In this document: positions 1 to 8,525 of the stretch, in pieces
Layout: each line of letters starts with the position of its first letter
How positions within the stretch are numbered: position 1 is the first letter of the stretch
From: Marinospirillum sp.
Lineage (GTDB): Bacteria > Pseudomonadota > Gammaproteobacteria > Pseudomonadales > Halomonadaceae
Assembly (NCBI RefSeq): GCF_014859565.1
Contig: NZ_JACUUA010000025.1
Span: 1-30,057, forward strand
Direction of reading: 5' to 3'
DNA: 30,057 nt
Program-made: the position numbers and the translations under genes
Notes under the pieces: generated by a model
Seen by the model: the letters and a program-made list of their open reading frames with translations, nothing else
Database searches by the model: none
What the model was told of the DNA's origin: nothing

Positions 1-1
1 C

Positions 2-433
2 CTAATCCCTTGTCCGACACAACTCCGCTGGCATCCACAGGCTTTGCATCAGGTAGGTTCTAAGCTCCGGTGTGTAGGGTTGGGCTTCTAATGCCACTTC
101 CATACACTTCATCCAGGCATCTCTTTCTGCCGGGCCAATATCCAGATGAGCATGAGCTTGCGGAATGATGATCGGGCCGTATTTATCACGATAACGAATA
201 GGTCCGCCCAGCCAGCCGCAAAGAAATACCGTCAGTTTGTCTGTTAACTCACTCAGATCTGCCTTGTGCATGGCACGGATGGTCGCTGCTTCTGGCAGGC
301 GATCCATGGCACCATAAAAAGCCTCACACAGCTTGCGGATGCCTTCCTGCGCTCCGGCAGCCTGATAAGAAGTATCACCATCCCCAAAGGTTCGACCAGT
401 CAGTGGATCAATGATTTTTGGTTTTTGCATCAT
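2..433 (-). CDS. Group II truncated haemoglobin
   Basis: This 143-residue protein is a small haem protein of the truncated globin class that binds O2 or related gases in the cytoplasm. Visible family marks are FYGAMD near the N-terminus (the B-helix tyrosine region), FLCGWLGGP (E helix region), IIIPQAHAHL carrying the proximal histidine, and ERDAWMKCM carrying the G8 tryptophan typical of group II. Length is normal for the family. The stop lies at 2-4, so the gene is complete. The start (ATG ATG at 433/430) lies inside the 3' end of the upstream PAS-GGDEF-EAL gene, overlapping it by 26 bases, and no strong ribosome binding site is visible. Translation may therefore be coupled. The physiological role (O2 handling, NO or redox defence) cannot be read from the sequence; a link with the c-di-GMP enzyme next to it is inference. 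Confidence 0.93.
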   Translation of the reverse strand: MMQKPKIIDPLTGRTFGDGDTSYQAAGAQEGIRKLCEAFYGAMDRLPEAATIRAMHKADLSELTDKLTVFLCGWLGGPIRYRDKYGPIIIPQAHAHLDIGPAERDAWMKCMEVALEAQPYTPELRTYLMQSLWMPAELCRTRD

Positions 434-2192
434 TTAACAGTCCGATCAGTTCATTCAGCGGCACAGGATAACCGATATAATAACCCTGCCCAATATGACA
501 TCCGGCTTGCTCCAACAGATTTCGCTGCAACTGGTTTTCAACCCCTTCAGCAACCACCTTCATACCCAACCCGCGCCCCAGACCTATTACTGCTTCAATA
601 ATACTGGTATTTGTATCTTCAGAAACAAGATCCCGGACAAAGGTCTGATCAATTTTCAGGGTATTAACCGGGAAGTTGCGCAGATAAGCCATGGACGAAT
701 AACCGGTACCAAAATCATCAATCGCCAGTTGTACACCCAGAGCGCGCAAACTCCACATAGTTTCTATGGCTTCATCCACCTTTTCCACCACCATGCTTTC
801 GGTGATTTCCAGCTCCACTTGTGCCGGGTTAATACCACTGTGCTCTATTGCCTGACGTACCAGATCACTTAAACCCGGATGCTGAAACTGACGCATGGAA
901 AGATTCACAGCAACCTGCAGGGGATATCCAACCGCTTCACTGGCAATCACCGCATCGGAAAGGGCTCGGAACAGAATCCAGCGCCCCAGCGGGTTGATCA
1001 GGCCGGTATCTTCAGCCAGTGGAATAAACTCACCCGGTGTAATCATGCCATCTTCCGTTGGCCAGCGGATCAGTGCCTCCATACCGGTGATTTCGCCACT
1101 GAGCAGATCCTGTTTGGGCTGGTAATACAAGACAAAAGCCTCTGCTGTAAGTGCATTTCGCATCTGAGCTTCCATACGCACACGCCGGGCAGAGCTGATA
1201 TTCAGATCATCCGAGAAAAACCGATAACCCCCCCGACCTTCACGCTTTACTTTTTTTAATGCAGATTCAGCACATTGCAGCAGTATGTCTTCGTCACCGG
1301 CATTATCCGGGTACACTGCCAGCCCGAGACTGGCCGAAACATAAACTTCTTCGCCCTGCACATAAAATGGAGCTTCCAGGCACTGCAGCAGACGTTCTGC
1401 AACAACACCTGCATCATCCGCTTTGCGCAGTTCACTGAGAATAAAGGAAAAGTCATCACCACCCATACGCGAGATCAGATCCGCATCCCGCTCCTGACGC
1501 TGCTCCTGACGCGCCAGCAGATCGGTGCGTCGGATGCCGCCCTGTAGCCGTTGTGAAATTTCGACCAGCAGTTTATCACCGGCAACAAAACCAAAAGCAT
1601 CATTGATCTGTTTAAAACGATCCAGATTCAGCAATACCAGGCCGGTGCGAGAGTTGTGGCGATTGGAAATATTAAATTCATGCCCCAGCCGGTTACGAAA
1701 CAGAATACGGTTAGGCAGCTCGGTCAGCGGATCATAATGCGTCAGGCGTTCCAGCTCGGCTGCGCTGCGATGTTGTTCAGAGAGATCACTGAACACCGCA
1801 AAGTAGTTCTCGATTTCACCGTCGCTGTTCATGACGGCTTCAATACTCAGGTGTTTAAGGTAGGCCGTGCCATCCGGGCGATAATCCCAGACTTCACCTT
1901 CCCAGATACCCTTGTCTGCCAGCTGTTGCCACAGGGCATCATAAAAAGCCGGCTCATGCCGGCCAGACTGGTTGATCTGGGGTGTTTTACCCAGTGCCTT
2001 TTCAAAAGAAATACCGGTGAGGCGCTCATAAGCAGGATTCACATAAATAATACGCTGATCCTTATCGGTCACCATCAGTGCGTGTCGGATTTTTTTGACA
2101 ATGGCACTGAGCAGATGAGCCTGAAGTTTTTCCAGTTGCCTGAATGAAGTTGAATGACCGGACTGCATGGCGCTCTCCATGACACTCTCCAT
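408..2192 (-). CDS. PAS-GGDEF-EAL cyclic-di-GMP signalling protein, cyclase domain probably degenerate
   Basis: The 594-residue protein has no membrane segment. It contains a PAS domain (about 33-140), a GGDEF domain (about 150-320) and an EAL domain (about 335-590). The cyclase motif is GGDDF (244-248), and the metal-binding Asp of the usual DxD stretch is Asn189 (NLDRFK). An RxxD inhibitory site appears twice, at 221-224 and 235-238, because of a local expansion. The EAL domain keeps MEALIRW (371-377), VNLSMRQF, ELEITES, IDDFGTGYSS, LKID and VVAEGVE, so it is likely an active c-di-GMP phosphodiesterase; the cyclase is probably weak or inactive (inference from motifs). The start at 2192 has GAGGG about 9 bases upstream; several in-frame ATGs follow closely. 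Its 3' end overlaps the truncated haemoglobin start, suggesting one transcript. Confidence 0.95.
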   Translation of the reverse strand: MESVMESAMQSGHSTSFRQLEKLQAHLLSAIVKKIRHALMVTDKDQRIIYVNPAYERLTGISFEKALGKTPQINQSGRHEPAFYDALWQQLADKGIWEGEVWDYRPDGTAYLKHLSIEAVMNSDGEIENYFAVFSDLSEQHRSAAELERLTHYDPLTELPNRILFRNRLGHEFNISNRHNSRTGLVLLNLDRFKQINDAFGFVAGDKLLVEISQRLQGGIRRTDLLARQEQRQERDADLISRMGGDDFSFILSELRKADDAGVVAERLLQCLEAPFYVQGEEVYVSASLGLAVYPDNAGDEDILLQCAESALKKVKREGRGGYRFFSDDLNISSARRVRMEAQMRNALTAEAFVLYYQPKQDLLSGEITGMEALIRWPTEDGMITPGEFIPLAEDTGLINPLGRWILFRALSDAVIASEAVGYPLQVAVNLSMRQFQHPGLSDLVRQAIEHSGINPAQVELEITESMVVEKVDEAIETMWSLRALGVQLAIDDFGTGYSSMAYLRNFPVNTLKIDQTFVRDLVSEDTNTSIIEAVIGLGRGLGMKVVAEGVENQLQRNLLEQAGCHIGQGYYIGYPVPLNELIGLLNDAKTKNH

Positions 2193-2317
2193 GATATTCT
2201 GCCCTCAAAGATGCACAGCAAAACCCTGCTGGCCTTTCCTTAACGATCTGTTAATATTGTTTAAATCTACTGGAAAAGCCCTTTCGTGTCATCAGACTTA
2301 GCAAAATCCGCGTAAAC

Positions 2318-2337
2318 CCTCGCCCAATCGGGCGGGG
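2318..2337 (-). terminator. Possible terminator after the YihG-type gene
   Basis: An 8-bp hairpin (CCTCGCCC / GGGCGGGG with one G-U pair and a 4-base loop) lies 7 bases beyond the acyltransferase stop codon on the minus strand. The T-tract after it is only three bases long, so termination may be inefficient and the downstream c-di-GMP gene may be read through. Confidence 0.45.
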
Positions 2338-2344
2338 ATATAAG

Positions 2345-3241
2345 TCACTCTGCATCAAACTCCCTGCGCAGCCGGTCAATTTTTTCATCTTTCTTTTGCC
2401 ACAACTGATTGATCCACTGCTGGAACTCGGCGCGGAAGACTTCATCCTGCTGATAATCACCTTCACGCATGACTGCAGGCAGGGCGTGTTTTTCAATATC
2501 AATGATCACTCGTTGCACCTTCCCGGTCAGCAAATCAAGAAAGGTTGGCGGTTTTTCACCGGGATACACCAGGGTGACATCCAGCAGCTGGGTCAGCTGA
2601 TCACCCATGGCGCTGAGCGTAAAAGCCACACCACCGGAACGAGGTTTTAGCAGGTAATGATAGGGGGATTGTTGTTGCTGGTGTTTAGCTGGAGTAAAAC
2701 GGGTTCCCTCCAGATAGTTTACCAGGGATACCGGACGCCCTTGCAGACGATCACAGGCTTTGCGGGTAATCTCCAGATCCTTGCCACGTAGTGATGGGTT
2801 TTGCTCCAGCTGCTTTTTGCTGTATCTGCGCATAAAGGGGTATTCCAGCGCCCACCAGGCAAACCCCAGAAAGGGCACCCACAAAAGCTCCCGCTTCAGG
2901 AAAAAAGTAAAAAAGGGTGCCTTGCCATGAATGGCTGCCATTAAAGCCGGAATATCCACCCAGCTTTGATGGTTGGAAATCACCAGCAGGGATTCATCAC
3001 GGCTTAACTCCTGCTGACCTCGCACATCCCAATGAGTTGGTGTTAACAAACGAAAAATCTGGGCGTTGATACTGGCCCAGGTGCTGGCGATCCAGCGCAC
3101 TGCTTCAAAACAGTGATTCTGCACCCAGGGCAAAGGAATCAGCAGTTTGATAACCGCAAAAACCATCATCGGTAACACACCCAGCACCGTATTCAGCAGC
3201 AACAATAAGGAAGTCGCCAGTCCTGTAAAAAAAGGTCGCAT
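2345..3241 (-). CDS. yihG: YihG-type 1-acylglycerol-3-phosphate acyltransferase family protein
   Basis: This 298-residue inner-membrane acyltransferase belongs to the PlsC/LPLAT family and probably transfers acyl chains to lysophosphatidate. It begins with a hydrophobic stretch (about 8-40). The catalytic motif is NHQSWVD with His91 and Asp96 (H-x4-D), and the substrate-binding motif EGTRF lies near 178-183. Stretches such as LKRELLWVPFLG, PFMRRYSK and RGKDLE match what I recall of E. coli YihG, and the length is similar (about 310). The C-terminus is charged. It is transcribed divergently from yciH across 121 bases that hold a dyad at 3321-3347. The exact acyl preference cannot be told from the sequence. 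Confidence 0.9.
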   Translation of the reverse strand: MRPFFTGLATSLLLLLNTVLGVLPMMVFAVIKLLIPLPWVQNHCFEAVRWIASTWASINAQIFRLLTPTHWDVRGQQELSRDESLLVISNHQSWVDIPALMAAIHGKAPFFTFFLKRELLWVPFLGFAWWALEYPFMRRYSKKQLEQNPSLRGKDLEITRKACDRLQGRPVSLVNYLEGTRFTPAKHQQQQSPYHYLLKPRSGGVAFTLSAMGDQLTQLLDVTLVYPGEKPPTFLDLLTGKVQRVIIDIEKHALPAVMREGDYQQDEVFRAEFQQWINQLWQKKDEKIDRLRREFDAE

Positions 3242-3320
3242 CGGGATACCTCAAGCAAGCATTCTCAATCTGGCAAGTTAACCTTTTCTTTCCAATGGGT
3301 TTAACCCTCACTGAAATATG

Positions 3321-3347
3321 GTATTTTAGCCAAACTGTGTAAAATAC
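3321..3347. promoter_or_regulatory. Perfect 8-bp-arm dyad in the yihG/yciH divergent region
   Basis: GTATTTTA (3321-3328) and TAAAATAC (3340-3347) are perfect reverse complements separated by 11 bases. The right arm contains TAAAAT, which would serve as a -10 box for yciH. The element ends 15 bases before the first yciH ATG. It could be an operator over the yciH promoter or a hairpin in the leader; the regulator is unknown. Confidence 0.5.
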
Positions 3348-3362
3348 TGTGATTCGGAGCTT

Positions 3363-3740
3363 ATGATGCCATCCCTGCAGCAACAGTTGAGTCGTCTGGT
3401 CTATTCTACTGAGCAGGGTGAAGTCTGTCCTGCCTGTCGTGCACCTATCAACAACTGTAATTGCCAACAACAGGCTGATGAGCAACGACTAGCTGGCCTG
3501 GATGGCATCATCCGCATCCGCCGCGAAACTGCCGGACGCAAAGGTAAAGGAGTCACCAGCATTACGGGTGTACCCCTGGCTAGGGAAGAATTAAAAAAGC
3601 TGGCTGCTGAATTAAAAAAACGCTGCGGTACCGGCGGTGCTGTAAAAGATGATGTGATTGAAATACAGGGGGATCAGCGTGAAGTGATCAAAACCCTGCT
3701 GGAATCCAGAGGCTTTCGCGTAAAACTAAGTGGCGGATAA
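3363..3740 (+). CDS. yciH: SUI1/eIF1-family translation factor YciH
   Basis: This 125-residue protein (124 if the second ATG at 3366 is used, which is better spaced from GGAG at 3356-3359) is a bacterial relative of eIF1. The SUI1 core is clear: RRETAGRKGKGVTSITG, then ELKKLAAELKKRCGTGGAVKDDVIEIQGD and a C-terminal KLSGG. Upstream sits a cysteine cluster, CPAC followed by CNC (about 21-34), which could bind a metal; E. coli YciH lacks it as I recall, but the arrangement is not unusual outside enterics. The family is linked to fidelity of translation initiation, from work on E. coli YciH. It is the first gene of an apparent operon: the c-di-GMP gene starts 6 bases after its stop and uses GGCGGA within the yciH end as its ribosome binding site. 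Confidence 0.95.
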   Translation: MMPSLQQQLSRLVYSTEQGEVCPACRAPINNCNCQQQADEQRLAGLDGIIRIRRETAGRKGKGVTSITGVPLAREELKKLAAELKKRCGTGGAVKDDVIEIQGDQREVIKTLLESRGFRVKLSGG

Positions 3741-3745
3741 GCCGA

Positions 3746-6046
3746 ATGATTTTTAAAGAGTTACCGATAAAAATAAAAACACTGCTGATTGTTCTGGCTA
3801 GTGCCCTGCTGGCATTTTTGCTGAGCCAGGCTGCCGGTCAATCACTGGCCTCGCAACTCCCTGCCCGTTTTTTTGAAGAATACGGTGCGGTGATGCTGGT
3901 GATTGAACCACAAAGTGGCAAAATCCGTGAAGCCAACAAAGCCGCTGCCCAGTTTTATGGTTACAGTATCAAACAACTGCAACAGATGACTATCCAGCAG
4001 ATTAATGCCCTTGATCCGCAGGATGTGGCGCAGGAGCTCGAACTGGCAAGACAGGAAAACCGTAATTATTTTATTTTTCCTCACCGGCTGGCCAATGGCG
4101 ATATTCGCACCGTTGAAGTCTACTCCTGGCCGCTGGTCAGCGACGAAGGTGAAACTCTGCTGTTCTCTGTGATTCTGGATATTTCCGGCAAAAAGATTGC
4201 TGAAGCAAGCGTGCTGGAATACAAGGATCGAATGGAAAATCTGGCTGAATCACGCTACCAGCAACTCTTGTTCACCCAAAAGCATATCAATCAGATTATT
4301 TGGGCCGCCTTGCTGATCCAGCTGCTGGTGATAGGTTTGCTGTTATGGAATATTCTGGTGCGGCGCAAAACCGAACGCAAGCTGCAGGAAAAAACCACCA
4401 TTCAGGAAGGCCTGCTCAACTCCATTCCCGATCTGATTTTTTTCAAAAACATATCCGGTGTTTATCTGGGTAGCAACGCCCAGTTTGCCCGTTATGCCAA
4501 CAAAACCTCGGAAGACATTGTCGGGCAGACGGATTATCAGCTGTTTGATGCCCAGCAAGCCAAAAGCTTCCACCAAAGTGACTTGCAGGTGATTGCCAGC
4601 AAACAACCGATACACTCTGAGGAGTGGACTCGGTTTCCTGACGGTTCTGAACGCCTGTTGGATAAAATCAAGGCACCGCTGATCAGCAACAACAATGAAT
4701 ACCTGGGTGTGTTGGGTATCAGTCGCGACATCACTGAGCGCTACCGCAGTGAACAACGCATTAAGTTTCTGGCGTATTTTGATCCTCTGACCAACCTCCC
4801 CAACCGTTATCTGTTTCAGGAAAAATTCACCACCAGCTGTTCTGCTCTGGCTCCCGGCCAGGCTCTTGCAGCTCTTGCCATTATCGACCTGGATCACTTC
4901 AAGAACATTAATGATGCACTGGGGCACAGCAAGGGTGATGAGTTGCTGGTGGCACTGGCTCGTCGTCTGAATGTGCTACTGCAGGAAGATGAAGCTCTGG
5001 CGCGTTTTGGTGGGGATGAGTTTGTACTATTGCTGGTGCAACATGAAACAGATCCGGAAAAAGCCGAAGTTTTGATGGAGGAGCGCCTGCAGCTGTTCCA
5101 GACCGCACTGGCTCAACCGCTGCGTCTGGGTGACAGTGAGTTCTTGCTGGGCAGCAGTCTGGGCGCCAGCTTTAACAACACCTTTGATCGACCTTTTAAT
5201 GAGCTGTTAAAAGAAGCAGATATTGCACTCTATGCTGCCAAAGAAGCAGGACGCAGTACCTGGCGGCGCTTCCGCCCCAGTATGCAGGCACAGGTGGAAA
5301 GCCGCTTTGAGCTGGAAGGTGAATTGCGTAAAGCACTGGATTTACAACAGCTACGACTTTACCTGCAACCCAAAACCAACCGTGATGGCAAGGTGTACGG
5401 CACCGAGTCACTGGTACGTTGGGAGCACCCGGAAAAAGGCCTGATTCCACCGGATCGTTTTATTCCGCTGGCCGAAGATACCGGTATGATCCTGCCGCTG
5501 GGTGAGTGGGTTTTAAAAGAAACCCTGCTGTTAATGACCGAGTACCCATACCTGAGTTTTGCCGTTAATATCAGTCCGCGTCAGTTCTGTAATCCAGGTT
5601 TTGTGGAGCGAGTGCAAGAGCTGTTGCAGGAGACCGGCGCTGATCCACATCACCTGACTCTGGAAGTCACTGAAGGCCTGCTGGTCACCGACTTTAATCA
5701 GTCATCCCGGCGTATGCTGGAATTACAAAAGCTGGGTATCAGCTTCTCGATTGATGATTTTGGCACCGGCTATTCTTCACTTTCTTACCTGAAAAAACTG
5801 CCAATCAATGAATTAAAAATTGACCGTTCGTTTATCATGGATCTGCCGGAAGACTCCAGTGATGCCCTGCTGGTCGAAACCATGATGGCTGTTGCCAAAC
5901 ACCTGCAATTGTCCGTGGTGGCAGAAGGTGTGGAAACTCAGGCTCAACGGGATTATCTCTACTCAGTAGACTGCAACCTGCATCAGGGTTATTTTTATGG
6001 TAAACCAGAGCCAGCCCGGCAACTTCTGGAACGCCTTAAACCCTGA
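3746..6046 (+). CDS. Membrane PAS-PAS-GGDEF-EAL protein, both catalytic domains apparently intact
   Basis: The 766-residue protein begins with a membrane segment (about 12-31), followed by a PAS-like domain (about 42-150; FYGYS at 70-73) that should lie in the periplasm, a second membrane segment (about 184-205), a second PAS domain (about 218-335), GGDEF (about 340-505) and EAL (about 520-760). The cyclase site is canonical: DLDHFKNIN with Asp381, and GGDEF at 422-426. The RxxD inhibitory site is not recognisable. The phosphodiesterase site has ESL in place of EAL (554-556) but keeps the catalytic Glu, plus VNISPRQF, EVTEGLL, DDFGTGYSS (670-678), LKID and VVAEGVE. Both activities are plausible. 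It sits between yciH and the MscK-type channel with gaps of 5 and 4 bases, so the three are probably one operon. Confidence 0.96.
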   Translation: MIFKELPIKIKTLLIVLASALLAFLLSQAAGQSLASQLPARFFEEYGAVMLVIEPQSGKIREANKAAAQFYGYSIKQLQQMTIQQINALDPQDVAQELELARQENRNYFIFPHRLANGDIRTVEVYSWPLVSDEGETLLFSVILDISGKKIAEASVLEYKDRMENLAESRYQQLLFTQKHINQIIWAALLIQLLVIGLLLWNILVRRKTERKLQEKTTIQEGLLNSIPDLIFFKNISGVYLGSNAQFARYANKTSEDIVGQTDYQLFDAQQAKSFHQSDLQVIASKQPIHSEEWTRFPDGSERLLDKIKAPLISNNNEYLGVLGISRDITERYRSEQRIKFLAYFDPLTNLPNRYLFQEKFTTSCSALAPGQALAALAIIDLDHFKNINDALGHSKGDELLVALARRLNVLLQEDEALARFGGDEFVLLLVQHETDPEKAEVLMEERLQLFQTALAQPLRLGDSEFLLGSSLGASFNNTFDRPFNELLKEADIALYAAKEAGRSTWRRFRPSMQAQVESRFELEGELRKALDLQQLRLYLQPKTNRDGKVYGTESLVRWEHPEKGLIPPDRFIPLAEDTGMILPLGEWVLKETLLLMTEYPYLSFAVNISPRQFCNPGFVERVQELLQETGADPHHLTLEVTEGLLVTDFNQSSRRMLELQKLGISFSIDDFGTGYSSLSYLKKLPINELKIDRSFIMDLPEDSSDALLVETMMAVAKHLQLSVVAEGVETQAQRDYLYSVDCNLHQGYFYGKPEPARQLLERLKP

Positions 6047-6050
6047 GATC

Positions 6051-8525
6051 ATGCCCAGACTTTTTGCAAGACTGATTGTTATATTACTGTTAACCAGCGG
6101 CTTTCCACTGCTGGCAAATGACCCTGCCAGCCTGAGCGGTTACTCCTCGGCCATCCAGCAGTTCCAACAACAACTACAGGATACCCGTCGTCAGGGTGAA
6201 CAACTGGCAGCCAGTGAAACTGAATTGCATGAACAGCTCACTGCTTTGCAAGGCAGCCCACTGCTCTACCGTGTACTGCAAGAACAGCGTCAATCACTGC
6301 CTCGTATCCATAACGACCCCCAGTTGCCAGATGTCATTGCCGGTATTCGCCTGCGCCAGTTTGAAATAAACCAGCAACTTCGACTGCTAAAAACCCGGCA
6401 CCAGCAGAACCCACAATTGGAGCAGGAACAACAGTTGCTGCAAACCCTGTTGGCTGTGGTAGTGCAGCTACAGAATGAACAGCGGGATATATTTCAAACC
6501 AGCCAGCGCCTCAGCCGGGTACTGGATGAACGCCTTTTCTGGGTGCACAGCAATCCTGCGCTGGATGTAAACTGGCTACTGAGCCTTCCTGTCAAAATCA
6601 GCAAACAACTACAACAACTCTCGTCCAGTTCTTTGTTACAACTACAACAGGGACAACTGCTCAGCTCACTCTGGCGCACTCTGTTATTACTGTTTGCTGC
6701 ACTCGGGATATGGCTGTTGCGCCGCAAAATCAGACAACACCTGCAGCAGATCAACACCCAGTTTGAACATTTTCAGCAAACCACTCAAAACTCAGCAGAG
6801 TTACAACCCCAACCCTTGCCGCCACCCTCACCCTGGCTGACCTTGCAAGCACTGGTATTAGCGGCTTTACACTTGTTACCCCTGCCGCTGCTGTTGTTGA
6901 CACTTGCCAGCTTATTAAGCCAACCGGACAGCCTATCGGTTAATCCGGCAGCGGGTTTTGTTGCCCTGGCTTTTAGTGGTTTTATGGTGATGTTTATGCA
7001 TCAGCTGCTGGACAAAAGCCGTATTGCGGAACTGCACTTTGCCTGGACACCAGAGAGTCGTCAGCGACTGCAAGTTTTTGTGCATCGTTTGACCTGGGTG
7101 TTGTTACCTGCCAGTTTTATTCTGGCATTGGCAGAACAACAAACTTTGACGTTGAGTGCTGATGTGCTGGGTGTGCTGGTGTTGTTACTCAGTGGACTGA
7201 GCCTCTGCTGGTTGTTTGCCAGCCTGATGTTCAGAACTCCGCCTCTTTACCAGTCACCCGTTTTACACGGTAGCATTACGCTGCTGTTGATCCTGCTGCC
7301 TCTGGCACTGGTGATCATGACTGGGCTGGGTTATTACTACGCCGGATTAAAACTGACTGGACGATTATTGCTCACTCTTTATGTTCTGGTCGGCTGGGTG
7401 GTCACCGAGGCCAGTATCTATCGTATGATTTTGCTGGCAACTCAGCGTTTACGACACGAACGTGAGCTGGAATTACTGGCCAAGGAACAGATTGGCCGTT
7501 CAGGAGAAGAGCTGGATGAAGCCAGCAATGCACCGATTCATCGGCTGGAAGTGGAACAAATCTACCAGCAGGCATTACGCCTCGCTCGTTTTTTATTATT
7601 GATGGGCTTTGGTGGTTTGCTTTACTGGGTGTGGTCGGATGTAGTGTCAGCTTTCAGTTATCTGGATAACTGGGTGCTCTGGGAATATGCCAGCGGGGAC
7701 AGCCGGCTACCAATCAGCCTGGGTGACTTTCTTGCTGCTGCTTTTATTATGGGTTTTGCTTTGTTTCTGGCAGTCAACCTGCCGGGACTGCTGGAGATTC
7801 TGGTGTTGTCCCGTCTGCAGTTGCAACAAGGCAGTGCTTATGCCATCACCACCCTGCTGAATTATGCCATCACCGCCACAGGATTTGTGATGATGCTGTC
7901 CGCCCTGGGTGTTAGTTGGGACAAGCTGCAATGGTTGGTAGCCGCCTTGAGTGTGGGACTGGGGTTTGGTCTGCAGGAAATTTTTGCCAACTTTATTTCC
8001 GGGCTGATCCTGTTGTTTGAACGCCCGGTACGTATTGGTGATGTGGTCACACTGGGCAACCTCTCTGGTCGGGTGCGACAGATCCGTATTCGTGCCACCA
8101 CCATTACCGATTTTGACCGCAAAGACATTATTGTACCCAACAAAAACTTCATCACCGGGCAGTTGATCAACTGGTCTTTGACCGATACCGTCACCCGTGT
8201 GATTGTAAAGGTCGGGGTTGCTTATGGTTCTGATCTGGAAAAAACCCGTGAAATTCTGCTGGCAGCAGCTGAATCCAATCCTCGGGTACTGGAAGACCCA
8301 AAACCTCAGGTGTTGTTCCTGAACTTTGGTGACAGCACGCTGGATCATGAGCTGCGTATACACGTTAAAGAACTGAGTGATCGTAATCCCGCGATTGATG
8401 AAATTAACCGTTTTGTGGATGCCCGCTTTAAGGAAGAAGGTATTGAGATTGCCTTCCGCCAACTGGATATTCACCTGCGCAACAGCGAGGGTGTGGAAAA
8501 GCTGGTACAAACACGTACTGGCTAA
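6051..8525 (+). CDS. mscK: MscK/KefA-type mechanosensitive channel, short form
   Basis: I place the start at ATG 6051, four bases after the upstream stop, because a clear signal peptide follows (MPRLFARLIVILLLTSG, then LLAND); a further upstream in-frame ATG at 5997 lies inside the previous gene. The product has 824 residues. After the signal peptide comes a Gln-rich periplasmic coiled-coil region, then many membrane segments, then the MscS core. The core has LGVSWDKLQWLVAALSVGLG, FGLQEIFANF, FERPVRIGD, RATTITDFDRKD and NWSLTDTVTRV, all close to the pattern I recall for E. coli MscK. MscK of E. coli is about 1120 residues, so this has a much reduced periplasmic domain. Its role is to release ions and osmolytes on hypo-osmotic shock. 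No good Shine-Dalgarno is visible, which fits translational coupling. The gene ends overlapping uvrD by four bases on the opposite strand. Confidence 0.92.
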   Translation: MPRLFARLIVILLLTSGFPLLANDPASLSGYSSAIQQFQQQLQDTRRQGEQLAASETELHEQLTALQGSPLLYRVLQEQRQSLPRIHNDPQLPDVIAGIRLRQFEINQQLRLLKTRHQQNPQLEQEQQLLQTLLAVVVQLQNEQRDIFQTSQRLSRVLDERLFWVHSNPALDVNWLLSLPVKISKQLQQLSSSSLLQLQQGQLLSSLWRTLLLLFAALGIWLLRRKIRQHLQQINTQFEHFQQTTQNSAELQPQPLPPPSPWLTLQALVLAALHLLPLPLLLLTLASLLSQPDSLSVNPAAGFVALAFSGFMVMFMHQLLDKSRIAELHFAWTPESRQRLQVFVHRLTWVLLPASFILALAEQQTLTLSADVLGVLVLLLSGLSLCWLFASLMFRTPPLYQSPVLHGSITLLLILLPLALVIMTGLGYYYAGLKLTGRLLLTLYVLVGWVVTEASIYRMILLATQRLRHERELELLAKEQIGRSGEELDEASNAPIHRLEVEQIYQQALRLARFLLLMGFGGLLYWVWSDVVSAFSYLDNWVLWEYASGDSRLPISLGDFLAAAFIMGFALFLAVNLPGLLEILVLSRLQLQQGSAYAITTLLNYAITATGFVMMLSALGVSWDKLQWLVAALSVGLGFGLQEIFANFISGLILLFERPVRIGDVVTLGNLSGRVRQIRIRATTITDFDRKDIIVPNKNFITGQLINWSLTDTVTRVIVKVGVAYGSDLEKTREILLAAAESNPRVLEDPKPQVLFLNFGDSTLDHELRIHVKELSDRNPAIDEINRFVDARFKEEGIEIAFRQLDIHLRNSEGVEKLVQTRTG

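Noticed and set aside
5997..6050. Earlier in-frame start of the MscK-type channel
   Set aside because: It lies inside the upstream gene and would place 18 residues before a clear signal peptide.
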